Shown here: piece by piece, positions 1 to 13,200 of the stretch
Layout: the number at the start of each line of letters is the position of its first letter
Position numbering within the stretch: position 1 is the stretch's first letter
NCBI GenBank assembly: GCA_947652605.1
Contig: OX393577.1
Location: forward strand, 50,071,494-50,135,493
Direction: 5' to 3'
DNA length: 64,000 nucleotides
Source of the DNA: Elmis aenea
Lineage: Eukaryota > Arthropoda > Insecta > Coleoptera > Elmidae
Notes under the pieces: model-generated
Databases searched by the model: none
What the model was told of the DNA's origin: nothing
Seen by the model: only the letters and a program-made list of their open reading frames with translations
Made by a program: the position numbers and the translations under genes

Positions 1-1286
1 TTATCTGAAAGGCTTTGACGCACAGACGAACCCCTGGCAAAATCGTTTGATGAAGGATTAGGATTACTGGATGTATTTTCTGTCTTATTTTCTTTAGATT
101 CTTCAGGGGTTGAGTGATATTTAATATTATCGTGCACGATTGCTTCAGTGACAGAAATTTCAGCACAATTTTCGGAACTATCATTTGAACTTTCTACCGC
201 GTCCGTGTCATTATCATTATAATTTTCTTTTTTGTCGCTGCTTAAGGCTTCTGAGATGTTTTGATAAACATGGCAAGAATTTTTGCGGTGTCTCTTACAT
301 CTAGGGGCAGGCTGTGGAGTACTTTTTTTGGAACCTACACTGTTGTCAGCGTTTTGTTCCAAAATTTGGATACTATCCGTAAGAGTTTGAAACGAGGTAT
401 TTTGTTTTTGACTTGTGGATAATGGTGAACTACGCTGAGAAAAAGTTTGTTTTTTTAATGATTCGTTTATAATTTTTGGAGTTACATCCGATTTTGATCT
501 CTTAGGCACAGCATAAACTACTGGACGCTTTTTGGAATGTTTTTTGCACCTCCAAGAATAAAAAGTAGGCGAGTAGCATTTGTGTTTTTTTAGATCAAGC
601 GAAGCAAAACGTTTATCATTAGCGGTAAATACTTTTGGCACAACTGCATTAGTTGTAGGGAATTTATAATTTTTCACGTCGGGGATTGTGCGTATTTCAT
701 TTCGTATAGGATCGGGAAAATTTGTGTGATTATTAGTCACTCCAATTTTTTGTTCTTTTCTGCCCATAACTCTTCCAGTAATGGTGTTAAAAGGATTGGG
801 TACCAAAAACGGATTTGTACGAATCTGTGTGGCTGGATAATTCAATTGGCCTTCGTTTTTAATCTGAGATAGATTTCCAAAACTTTGTACACGATTCATG
901 GACAAAGCGAACGGATTAACGCGCAGAGGTCCAGAAGTAGTACACAATGGAACATTCTGAAGACTGTAAACGCTGTTAGGTACAAAAGGATTACATAAAT
1001 TTTGTTTAGATTGGGAGATGGCTCTGTTTTCAAAGGCTTGGTCAAAATTAATATTTGTGAAATTTTGTGGAAAGAAAAAGTTTGGTTTAAAGTGTTGTGG
1101 ACTCGAAAATTGAGTGTTCTGGAATCCGTGAAAAGATTGATGCCTTTGAACTGCCTTAGAATTATAGGTTGGAATAGGATTTGAATCCTTTTTTTCTGCC
1201 AAAGTCAAAGAAGTGGTGGAGGATGTGTAGTTATGAACCGGAGCTGTGGTATTTGCTTGTATAAAAGGCGCTATTATTGATACAGG
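1..1286 (-). CDS. Receptor exon 19: large C-terminal cytoplasmic exon, runs off the window
   Basis: Acceptor gtgttttgcag, then CCT GTA TCA in phase 0. The frame stays open for 428 codons to the window edge with no stop. The sequence is polar and Asn/Ser/Lys-rich, typical of a disordered receptor tail. Landmarks: HKCYSPTFYSWRCKKHSKKR, then PKRSKSDV; STPQPAPRCKRHRKN (a proline motif beside a basic cluster); VYQNISEAL (a second Y-x-N); and an acidic Asn/Glu/Ser-rich end. No known domain. The stop codon and 3' UTR lie below base 1. Confidence 0.85.
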
Positions 1287-4200
1287 CTGCAAAACACATG
1301 CAAACTAAATAAAAACCAACAAAAAAAACACAAAAAAAGGATGAGAAATAAGACTTACTTTATTTGGTGGGTTCTGCATTCCATGGAAGGGTAAATTCTC
1401 GTAAAATCCTCTGTCGGGATTTGTAAGGGGGTCGGTGGAGCCATCGCTCGGAGCACCCCCTAACTTTCCCTTATCTCCTATAGTAGATTGGTTGGGTGCT
1501 GTAAAATAAACACATATTAAATAAACATATGACATAAACCTCAGTGCTACTTGAATAAAAATTGTACAAGTTGTATTCACAAAACGAGATGCAAAGATAA
1601 AAACAAAAGCGAAAAAGCTGCTCGTACCTTGTCCAGGTTTCTTTCTTTTTCTCGACGCTGCAACCACTTCGTGCCGTACAGGTGGGGAATTGTTAAACTT
1701 TTTAAACGTCACAACTAAACACATGCAAAACAAATTTCTTACAAAAAAAAACATAAAATGAGTTATTTACAGCGTGTTCCAAATTTATTTGTCCATTTTG
1801 ATATTTAAAACGCATAAATCGCGAATTATATAAGTCATAGAAGGTACCCTTATTTTGGTGTAGCAACTTTAAGCTGTTTAGTTATACGAGGTGTGGCTAA
1901 TAAATAACGAGACCAGTTGCAAAACTATGGTTTATTAATACAATTGTTCAACTGAATCGTTATACTCTTCAACATAATATGTACTTCCCTCTTCTATCTA
2001 TACACCACTGCATACGATTTTTGTTGTTGTTGGAAGAAGCTACAAGTCATCAGGAGTTATTTGCTTTACCGCTTTACCGCTGCTGTTTTCTTCTTGGATA
2101 ACAATGGCGTGGTAATTAATGAATGGGTACCAGAGGGCCAGACAGTTAACCGACATTATTACCTTGAGGTTTTGGCCAAGCTGAGATAACGAGTGAGAAA
2201 CAAGAGACCCGATCTGTGAAAGAACAACTGTCTGTAAATCAGTATCTGGCTGATAAGATATCCCAGTGTTGAACTATCCACCTTACTCGCCGGACAGCCC
2301 CATGCGACTTTAACTTTTTTTAAAAGTTGAAACGGCATTGAAAAGCACCCATTTTCAGACAGTGGATAAGATAAAGGGAAACGGCCACGCTACTAAAGCA
2401 CCTGATGACCTGTAGTACTACTTCTAACAATGGAAAATTCGTATGCTGAAGGGGATAACAATTAAGTTGTACAATTGTAATAAACCACATTTTTCTGCAT
2501 GCGTCCAGAAAATCAGTTCTTTCCGATCAAGTTTTAGGCTGGAAAATACATCTTTACTGGCCTAGGCCAGAAAGTAACTGGTTGCCATGGTAAGTTGGCC
2601 GATCGACAAGTGGTTGCCATGGTGATGAGTTGTTTTGTCGATTAGCGCTGTCAAGCAAGCGTCATTATAACCCCGAGCTAGTTTTCACCTGGAGTTTGTT
2701 AAGTTATTGTTTAATTATGGACGATGACGATAGTGATTTTTGTGTCAGTGACGGACGCAGAAAAAATATTGTACGTACTACGTAACATACCCGTAAAGTG
2801 TCTACTGAACTCGCATGCTTTCAGGACTCGCCTACGGATCCTCCCAAAACTGCCGATTCTTTCAGTAAAGTACCACTTTCCGAGCTTGTACGTAAATAAC
2901 TGTATCTAACCAGTCTCGCTATTTAGTAATACTTTCCGTGTCATAATGCATACCGTAACGTTACTCATTAATGGATTTTAATAAATCTATAACTATAATA
3001 TCTTCAACTGCAATCGGAATTGTTTGGTGTATCTTTCTGTCTATCAGTTCCATTATAACTCGAGCTAAACGGATTTGAATAAAATTTTATAGGTCGGTTT
3101 CAAGAGCAAACAGTACATTTTGTCTCTAAAAATATTTTTTGGTGGCTTTTATTTTGTTTGCATTTAACGCTATATTTATGTAAAAAAAATCTGTGAAAAT
3201 GCTTTTTGTCGGTTTTTGCGATACGTCAACACCTTAAAATTAGCTTTTAAAAATATAGTGCAAAGATTAAAAAGATTGATAACCGTTTTCTAAGATAAAA
3301 GCCTTGCATTATTCATCAAGTATGATGCTGATATGATGTGAAACTATTGTAGAACATTGGAATTTTTATCTTACCTTTTTCTTAAACAGTTTTTCAAAGT
3401 GCAGCGATACTTATGAAATTGAAAAATAAATGTAATATTAAGAAAACTTAAACAATTCGCAATATTTTTGCGTTTAAAAACATCTGTGACGATCAGCAAA
3501 ATTTGGACACGTTAAACATAAAAAAAAATCAATTTAATTTACCTCCACCTGGACTCTGGTATAAACCAATGGGTACGGACTCGTGATCTCCAAACCCTAG
3601 CATATCTTTCAACCTTTCTAATCTCGCGTACACTTTATTTTTACTCTTTTTATATTTCGTTCTATGACCTGCTTTCGGTATACAAGAAGTTTTCGATTCA
3701 CTCGTGTTGAACGATTGAGGGGATATATTCCCCGAATGTAAATTTTTCATAGCGTTAACGTGAACCAATACGCCGGGTTTTAGAGGCCATTTGGATTGAC
3801 CTGATGTATCAGGCGATTGCCCATCGGGCCTAATTTGAAAAATGACATTTTCATGCGAGCACCATAAACAAATCAGGATCGATGAGAGCAATCAAAGTTG
3901 TTGACAAGTAAAACATGGAACAAAACAAATAAAAAAACAAACATTAGCAAAATAAACAAAAATAAATTACCAATGCAAACAGAAGAAAAAAAGCTTGATA
4001 TATCTATATAATACCTACATATTGGCATGTAAGCGCTAGGGTGCGTAGGAGATAAGCTTACGACATCAGCACGAAAGATTTATTCCAATGCGTAGGGAAT
4101 TTTGTCTCCAATACTTTGAATTTTAAAGGTTTCTGCTTTATATAAGATATTTTACGTGCAACTACTAGCACGAAAAAACAAAACTACAAAAAGTAATAGG

Positions 4201-7200
4201 GTAAAAACCAAATTTTTTTTTCGCATTTCTTAAATAAGTCTTAAAAATTTCAAAGTGTTGGATGAAAAAATAAGAATTGGGATAACTCTTTCACGGCTAT
4301 AATACTAAATACGTTTTTGTGCTCATTCACTGCAAACAGCTTCAAATAAAGTTGTACTTCATTAAAATACATGTGAAAAAAGTGTATTTTGGAAAAAACT
4401 GTGAAAAATCTGTAGAAAATGTCTACCTGTATGTCCTAAATAAGTGACCCTTCCACAAGGAACCAAGGGTAACCCAAGGACATCAGGGCTTTGTGTGCAT
4501 AGAAACCTAAGAATCCATGTTAGTCAACATATTAGCATTAGCAATATTTCAAAACTACAATACTTATTAGATAATAGGTTAAGATAAGTAACACAAATAT
4601 ATACAGCAGTTATTTTTTAAACCATCGCGAAAATGACAAAATAAATAATTTTTTGCATCTACAACAGGATTGAGCCACACCAACCACATCGATCGCTGAA
4701 TAAAGTGTAGGTAATAACTGTGGATTTTACAAACAATTTTTTTTTTTTGACAAATTTCAACTATGCGCAATACAATTGTATCTACTGAATGATTTGACGT
4801 GTCATATAATACAGCGCGTCATAAGATTAAAGCTGTAAACTGCTTCGCATGTTGGAGTATTTAGTCACCAGTTAGATTAAAAATGTATTTACACATACAT
4901 TTCACTTCTGTTTTTATTAACGTATGTTTTCGTAGAAGTTTGAGGTCAACGCAGATTGGTTAAAGTATCACAATTACATTACATTTGCTTGGGGTATGGT
5001 GGTAACTCAACATATTTAATAACGTAGGCAGCATTCAAGAAAATAATCAACTCTTTAAAAATAAATGCTTTGCTACAAAGTAATGCAAAATCTACGTGTA
5101 TAAGTAAAAAAGAATATAAACACAATCGAATGAAAACATTTGTTGTTTTAAAGGTACGTATTGCTTTGTTGCTATACACCCTGTTCTTAAATATTGTGAA
5201 AAAAATCGGGAGGTGATTCCTTATCAAAAATTAACGGGGGTCTTTCATAATTTTTTTTTCCTTAGACGTCTCATTTCGGAGTTACACCCCCCTAAAGGGG
5301 AGCGGTAAAATTAGGTTTTTATTTTATATCTCAAATTTGGATAAATGTAGGAGAATGATATTGGGTAGATGTTTTATGCTTATTTAAAGGTTTCCCTTAG
5401 TAATATTTTCAATCATCTCCCACCTTCACAGGGGGCTGAAAACTGCGACCCTTGTTTTTTTTTTAATCAAAACGTTTCGGTGGGTAAAATTTTCCAATTA
5501 AAAAATTCTTTTTTGAAAGCTTGCTTTATATAGAAATTCTTTTATATTTCTTAGTTTTCCTCGTAAAACCTACAGTTTTTGAGTAAAAAATAAAATAAGT
5601 AAGCCTGCACCATTAAATATTTAGAAAAACAATTCATTTTGGTGGTTACTATCAGGGCTGTGGAGTCGGAGTCGGAGTCGGAGTTTAGAAGGAATTTCTG
5701 GTCAGTGGAGTCGGAGTCGGAGTCGGAAAAAATGTGCCGACTCCGACTCCGACTCCGAGTACAACAAAATTGCGAGGTGGTCCTTTGCCGCAAAATTAAA
5801 ACTCAAATTTTAAATAATTTTTTTTTACTTATTTATTTTTTTCTTATATTACACACCAAAAAATGTCTTGGTATTTAATTTTCCCGGAGTTGGAGTCGAC
5901 CTACTAAAATTATCAGGAGTCGGAGTCGGAGTCGACTTTTTTTTCCCCGACTCCGCAGCCCTGGTTACTATAGTTAATTTTGTTATCCAATACGAACAGT
6001 ATTGGATAAAATTGACGGGTGTAATTCATTTTGGCGTTTACGCGGCGACAACGCGCCAACGCTCGTCGATTCCACCCAATATGAATATAAACAAACCATG
6101 TCAACCACCAAAATGAATCGTTTTATATTGATATATATTATTGAAAATATTACTAGAAAACCTTTTAATAAGTATGAAACATCTACCAAATATTATTCTC
6201 CTACATTTATCCAAATTTGAAAAATAAAATAAAAACCTAATTTTACCGCTCCCCTTTAGGGGGGTGTAATTCCGAAAGGACGTCTACGGAAAAAATGTTA
6301 TATGAAAGACCCCCGTTAATTTTTGATAAGGAATCACCTCCCAATACACCTTCGCAATATTTAAGAAACACTCTGTATAATTTTTTGGAAGCAGTACTGT
6401 TTTTAGTTAGTAGATCAGTAACATTGGAAAGATACTTAAAACAAGTTGTTTACAAAAGCCTTTTAAACATTGTCAAGCAGAGAACCGACACACATTTGAA
6501 TGCGTTTCTGAACAAAAGAAGTTATAGAGAATACCAACTTTTTTTAACATACTGTGGTCAAACTTTTAGCTATAATGTTATTACTACATCACAAATAGTT
6601 ACAATAAACTGGTCAAAATTAATACTGGAATGGATTTTGTTACTTTGACAAATGCTTCAAAAATTTCTGAGATAGGACAGTTGACGCAAATTAACAATCT
6701 TGTGATATATTTGGGGGTTGGAATTTTTTCAACTTTTTAAATTAAGCTAACTTAATTAACTGGCATGGTCTACTGGGTATGTCCACCGCTGGCAGCGGTG
6801 GCAACAATCCGATTTCATATTTATTACACCCATTACCTATAATTCACATAATTCCCTCGTGACATGATGGTTTCATCGATGTTCGCGTTTTACCGGTTAT
6901 ATATGACCAGATAAGAGTCATTGCAACTATATTCTGATACGTATTTCTGAAAATCAAAACAGATTAAAGCGCATTGTGATGTACACGGGCACTATGCATA
7001 TTTAATTATCTAGTAATTCCCTTGTATTCGTACGCATTTACTAAATTAATATTCATACGTTCGATCGTGAGTTTATGTCAATCACAAACGTGCCGTGCGA
7101 AATAGTTCCCTCCACACATTAATAAACAAGGGCTTTATTTGTTAATGCAGTGTTGTATTTAAAATGTTATTAAAATGACTATAATTAAACAATCGATGTT

Positions 7201-10200
7201 AATTATTAAAACTGAATCGGTTGCTATTTATATTTGTGTTAGGTGTTTTTGCATTACGGAAGCCGAATCGAGCATATGTAATAAACAATTAAATATTTAC
7301 ATGATTAAATAAATTTTGTGTGCAATACTAACCTGTGATATAAAACAAAAAAATAAAAAAATGGGTAAGACAGTGTTGGTACACTTTGCCATTATAATAC
7401 TTAGCCAAAGTCCGGTTGCAGAAAGCTCTGTTACAGTTAACGAAGTCAACAAACATGGTTTCTATGACAAAAATTATGCTGCTGCTTTTTTGCAGTGCGT
7501 TAAATGCGTCAAATTTTGACGCAGCTTTGTGCTACCGGATCAATTTTCATTTAAGGTTTCTCAATTTACGCGACTTCAATTTTTTTCACAATGTTTTATA
7601 GAGTAATTCCCTAATAATGCAAAAAACTTTTGAAGGTATTTTCTAATCAAAAATTAAGGGGGGTTTTTATATATACATTTTCTGTAAAACGTCTTCTTTC
7701 GGAGTTACACCCTCATAAAGGGTAACGTTCACATTAAATTTTCATTTTATTTCTCAAATTTGGAGAAATGTAGAAGAATGACATTTAGTGGATGTTTTTT
7801 ACTAATTACAAGGTTTCCTGTAGTAATATTTTTATGCATCTCTTACCTTTACAAGATGCTACAAAGTGCGATGCCTGTTGGTTTTTTCATCGGAACTTTT
7901 TGGAGGTTTCAAATTTTGCAATTTAAAAAATGTCTTTGAAAGCTTAAGGTCCACACACACCGGCGTGGTGGCGGTGGCGATCGCGGGCGCGATCACGATA
8001 ATTGGTAACCATGTAACTTACTAACGTAACCAGGTTACTAATTATCGTGATCGCGCCCGCGCCCGCAATCGCCACCGCCACCGCGCCGGTGTGAGTTGAC
8101 CCCATTTTATTGAGAAACTATTTTATTCCTTAATTTTTGCCGCAAAACCCACAGTTTTAGAGTAAAAAGTAAAAAGTGAACATGCACCACGGTGAAATCA
8201 GCAAAAGCAATTTGATTTAGCTTGAAATGTTTTCGCCAATCAATGCGTTGCATAATAGAAACATTGCAGTTGGAGGTGGTCATTTTCGACCTATTCATTC
8301 AAGAGCTTTTGTGAGATTCTACTGTGTTATAATATATACTTTGCAGCAATAAAATGTTCTTGTATTTTCTTGATGAATTTAATAAAACAAGTTGAATTTT
8401 ACAAACGCTGTAAGTTTTGCGGCAAAAATTAAAAAATAAAAAATGTTTCCAAATAAACAAACTTTCAAAGAGTATTTTTTAAATTGTAAAGTTTTAACCC
8501 AACAAAAAGTGCTGATAAAAAAACTAACAGGGGTCGCACTTTTTAGCCCTTTGTAAAGATAGAAGATCGAAAATATTACTATAGAAAACTTTTAGATAAG
8601 TAAAAAACATCTACTAAATCTCATTCTTCTACATTTCTCCAAATTTGAGAAATAAAATGAAAACTGAAATTGATCGTTTCCCTTAAGGGGGGGGGGGGGT
8701 GTAGTTCCAAAACAAGACGTTTTAGGAAAAAATTGGTACATAATTTTTTTTCAAAACCTCTTTCTGCCGTACAATCTGTCCTTTTAAGGACAATAAATAC
8801 TTCATATCGTTAATTGGATTATGGAGGAAAAAATTTTAAAAACAATTCCCTATTAAACTAACGTGAGTTAGTGACAAAACAATATACGATATTTTGGATT
8901 TATTAACTGGCTTAGCTTGTCTGACAATACATAGCACCAGTCAGTATAATATCGTGGTTTGTACATTTTTCAAAATTTAAAATAAAAATTTATTTTAAAC
9001 CGTATAAGAACTTTTAATATTTTAATAGGTTGAGAAAGAGTCTTAATATTTGTTTATATAATATATAATATACAGGGTGTCACACAAAAAACGCCGCAAG
9101 CTGTAACTACGTTGTTTGTGGTCCAATTTTGATGAACAAAAAAGTAAATGAAATGGCTCCTCAAATACTATAAGCTGAATTGGATTTAATGTTTTTTAAG
9201 TTGAACTTAAATACCAAACGATAGTCAATTTTTTTTTCAAATGGCACCATCAATTTTTTTACTAATTCTGTTGTTTTTTTCTGAATTCATTGATGTAATC
9301 ATAAGTAGATTTTAGTGCTAAACTAATAATAAATAAAAAATAAAAGTTTAACAGAAATAAGTTAGGTTACACAAAATTTTCAAGCGTGCCATGGAAAACA
9401 AAAAATCTTTATCAACAAATGTAATTGAAACGTCAATGTGGTATTTTTTATTTCTTATTAGTTTTTTACTAAAATCAACTTATTATTACATCATTGAATT
9501 CAGAAGAAAATAATGTCTACCAAAATTAGCAAAAAAAAAAGATAATGCCATTTGAAAAAAAATGGCTATCGTTTTACATTTAAGTTGAACTTGAAAAAAA
9601 TTGAAATCCAATTCAGTTTATAATATTTGAGGAGCCATTTCATTTATTTTTTTGTTCATCAAAATCGGACCACAAACAACGGAGTTACAGTCTGCGGCGT
9701 TTTTTGTGTGACCCTGTATAAAAAGCACAATTAATTTAGCAAAAAAATATTTAGCGCAATAATTTGGGCACTGGAACTATACTTCTCAAACTTTTAGGTT
9801 ATTGTGTAATTTTGTTGTATCTCGGTTTTAAATCAAACTTGTAATGAAAATTGAATATTGTGACAGTGATTTATTTCATTGGCTACACTATGTTTTTAAA
9901 CTTCGATTTATAGGCAATGCTGTATCCCAACACAATCTTAGAGTAAAACAAAAAGTGCATAATGATTGTACAATAAAAAAACATAAAAAGCTTAACTAAA
10001 CAAAATGCTGTGACATTTATATACTTACACAATTGCGGTTTGCTATATTTTCTAAAATTTACATAATTCAAATTAGTTTTTCTTACCTTTTTCAACTAGA
10101 CAGATGGAAACGAGTACTTGCAAGTAAAATGCAACAATTGATGACTCAACGAAAACAAATAAAAATGCAAACGATAATAGAAAAAGTATCACAGTTTTTA

Positions 10201-13200
10201 TTGCACAGGGTAGTATCTACAGTGGTATCGTAAATTCTAAATCCTAATAACCGAAGCCGTATACCCGTCCCCTAAATGACTAACTTATTCCAATGTACCA
10301 ATTCCACAGACCTAAGAAAAAGAGAAGTTGGAAGTGAAAAATCAACCACAAGAGTAGAATAAGCCCCAATCCTAATAAAAATTCAACGTAATGAAATTAA
10401 ACGTTGGAACTTACTTTTCTCTTTCTTCCAATTCCACTGGATTACTATCTGTTGTTAGCAACAATAAAAACACACGGTTAGTAACATGATTTCAACATTT
10501 ATTTCAAACAACAAAAAAACCTTAATCTAGAAAGTGATAACTAACAAGCAATTAACGAAAAATACTTACATTTATTACGTGCCCTTTTTCGTCGACACAC
10601 GCAAATGATGATGATGCAAACGATTATAACGCATATGATAACGGCGACAACGGAGGCGATGATAATGATCATGTTATCGTCGAATCTCTTCCACCATGGT
10701 GCCACTCCTATAACATCAGGAAAAAAAGTTGTAAAAGAAATAAATTTTATTTACTACGACATTATTGAGAAGTCAACAAACTACTACGTTGCATTTAAAA
10801 GGAATTCTTGTCCAAAAGTCAGAATAGAACGTGATTGGAATCTTTCAGTGCACAGATAAAGTTTAAACGGTTAATGGCTAATGGCTAATCGTAATGCTCT
10901 GTATAAAACGTATTATACGTTTCGAAAACTACCAATGTCATAAAATAACTGATTTATAGCCCGAGCTGCTTTTTTAAATATCGATTAAAATCTTGGTCAT
11001 CGTTTTAAAACTTATCGCTAGGGTAAAACGTAAGTCCAGTTTTTAAAAAACAAAAATTAAATTTCCTAAAATGATATTGTTAACTCATGAACTTATATTT
11101 TGGAATGATAGTGTAATTTTTAATGAAAAAAATCATAATATCTACAAAAATCAAAAAACTTTAATTATGCACTTTCAGTGACCTACTTATACAGGGTGTT
11201 AAAACTGGCCTCGAGAATTTTAAGGCGATATAGTACAGGGTGGCCTATTTTCGATGCCCATACAGGGTACCTCGGTTATTATCAGAGACAGAAAAAAAAA
11301 ACAAGTACCTACGTAGTCTCGAGTTCTTTTTTTGAGAGAAATTCACTGCCGTTCACAGATTTTTGATATCTTTTTTGATTTTCGAAATATAGCCAAAAAC
11401 CGATTTTTGGCACTTTTCAAAAATGTTAAATATCTCGCTTTAAGCAAAAGATAGAGAAAAATTTTAAAGACATTTTTAGCATGGTTTTTTGTCCTTAATA
11501 AGATAACGATGATTATTTTTTTTTACTGATACAAATATTTGATATATTACATCTAACTTTCTTATTTTAAACGGCAAACATAGTTCGCTTTGACATGAAT
11601 CGAAAGCTTATTTTTTGCGCTTTTCAAAAATATATAATTTGTTTATGGTTGCTATTTAAAATAAAAAAGTTAGGTGTATAATATATCAATATTCGTATGA
11701 GTAAAAAAAATTGAACATCGCTGTCTTATTAAGGACAAAAAACCATACCAAAAATGCTATTAAAGTTTTTCTATCTTTTCTTTTAAGCGAGATATTTAAA
11801 ATTTTTGAATAGTGCCAAAAATCGGTTTTTGGCTATATTTCCAAAATCAAAAAAGATATAAAAAATCTGTGTACGGCAATGAATTTCTCTCGAAAAAAGA
11901 ACTCGAAACTACGTACTTAGATTTTTAAATCTCTGATAATAACCGAAAAACTCTGTATGAGCATCGAAAATAGGCCACCCTGTACACACTAAAATTCGAA
12001 AAGAGTTTATATTAACATTTATTTGCACCTAATCGCAAAAGCGGATCTAGGTTTTTCGAGGTCTAGGGCTTATTGAAGTCCAATGGGGACCCATTTTTTG
12101 TTACATTAAGAATCTTTAAATTGGGGTTTAAAATTCGTTTTTAATATCAAAATCAGAGTTAAAATATATTTATTTATGAAATGGTGTTGAATGACAAACA
12201 TTATATCTTATATAATTGGTACTATAAATAGTATAAATTATCAATATTATTATATTATTAATATTAACTATTTATTATTATTATACGATGTGCTCATTGT
12301 TACTGAAAAAGTATTAAAAATTTATGATAATAATTCAATTTTTGTGGGCCCTTGACACTCGGGGGCCCAGGGTTTAAGCCCTACTAGTCCCTATGTAGAT
12401 CCGTCCCTGCCTAATCGTAGAAGGGACTCATGACTAAATAATAATAATTTGCAAATCTATACTTTTAGAGATATACGATTTGCAAATTACAAACTTGCAT
12501 CTTGCATCTGCTTATCTTTTGTGTCTTAAAACAAGTTGTAATACTTTTGCTATCTAATGGGCCCCAACGTCCCCTAACCTCAATGCCATAGACTATTTTC
12601 TGAAAATGCTAAAAAGCTTAATTTATTCGTCTCCAATCGATTTGTATTTACTGTAACGAATGAAAATTCTTAAACAATTAAAGTTTCACCAGACAATTTC
12701 GAAAGAGTGTGCAGTTCTATATGACGTAGAGCTGAAATCTGTATCTAAAGAAAAATAATCACATAGAACGTCTCTTGCGTATTTTGTTTCACGGCACATA
12801 AAGCCGGGTTCAGACCATCGCAACGGAACGGCGAACCGATATAAAGCAGCCCAACATTTCAGCGAGCCTGCCACTTTTAAAGCTGGGTACACACTAGGGT
12901 TTCTCATATTTGACCATTTTGCTTGTCCCGGGATTCCGGGAAGAAATCGGTCTTTGTCCCGGGATTTCCCGGGATCCCGGGATGTAATAAATTATGTCAA
13001 TATTTTTAAATAAATAACCCAACAAATTAAGGGAGCGGTTTATTACTTAAAAACAACTCCACGTCATTTATGTAATACATTTTGCTCCATGATTATTACA
13101 AATAATTCAATAATATTGGTGAGAGAAACATACATTTGGGAATTATAACCTTTCTATTGCAGTTTCATATTTATGAATACAATAATATAATTTTTACAAT

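Noticed and set aside
1305..1754. 149-codon minus-strand ORF
   Set aside because: It reads straight through two receptor exons and their intron. Only 1359-1498 and 1628-1657 are coding by splice-site and phase evidence.
2718..2787. Short acidic ORF beginning MDDDDSDFCVSDG
   Set aside because: Ends after 22 codons, no domain, and lies in the degraded 3' part of a mariner element.
7361..7519. Signal-peptide-like ORF MGKTVLVHFAIIILSQ
   Set aside because: AT-rich chance composition, no splice or transcript context.
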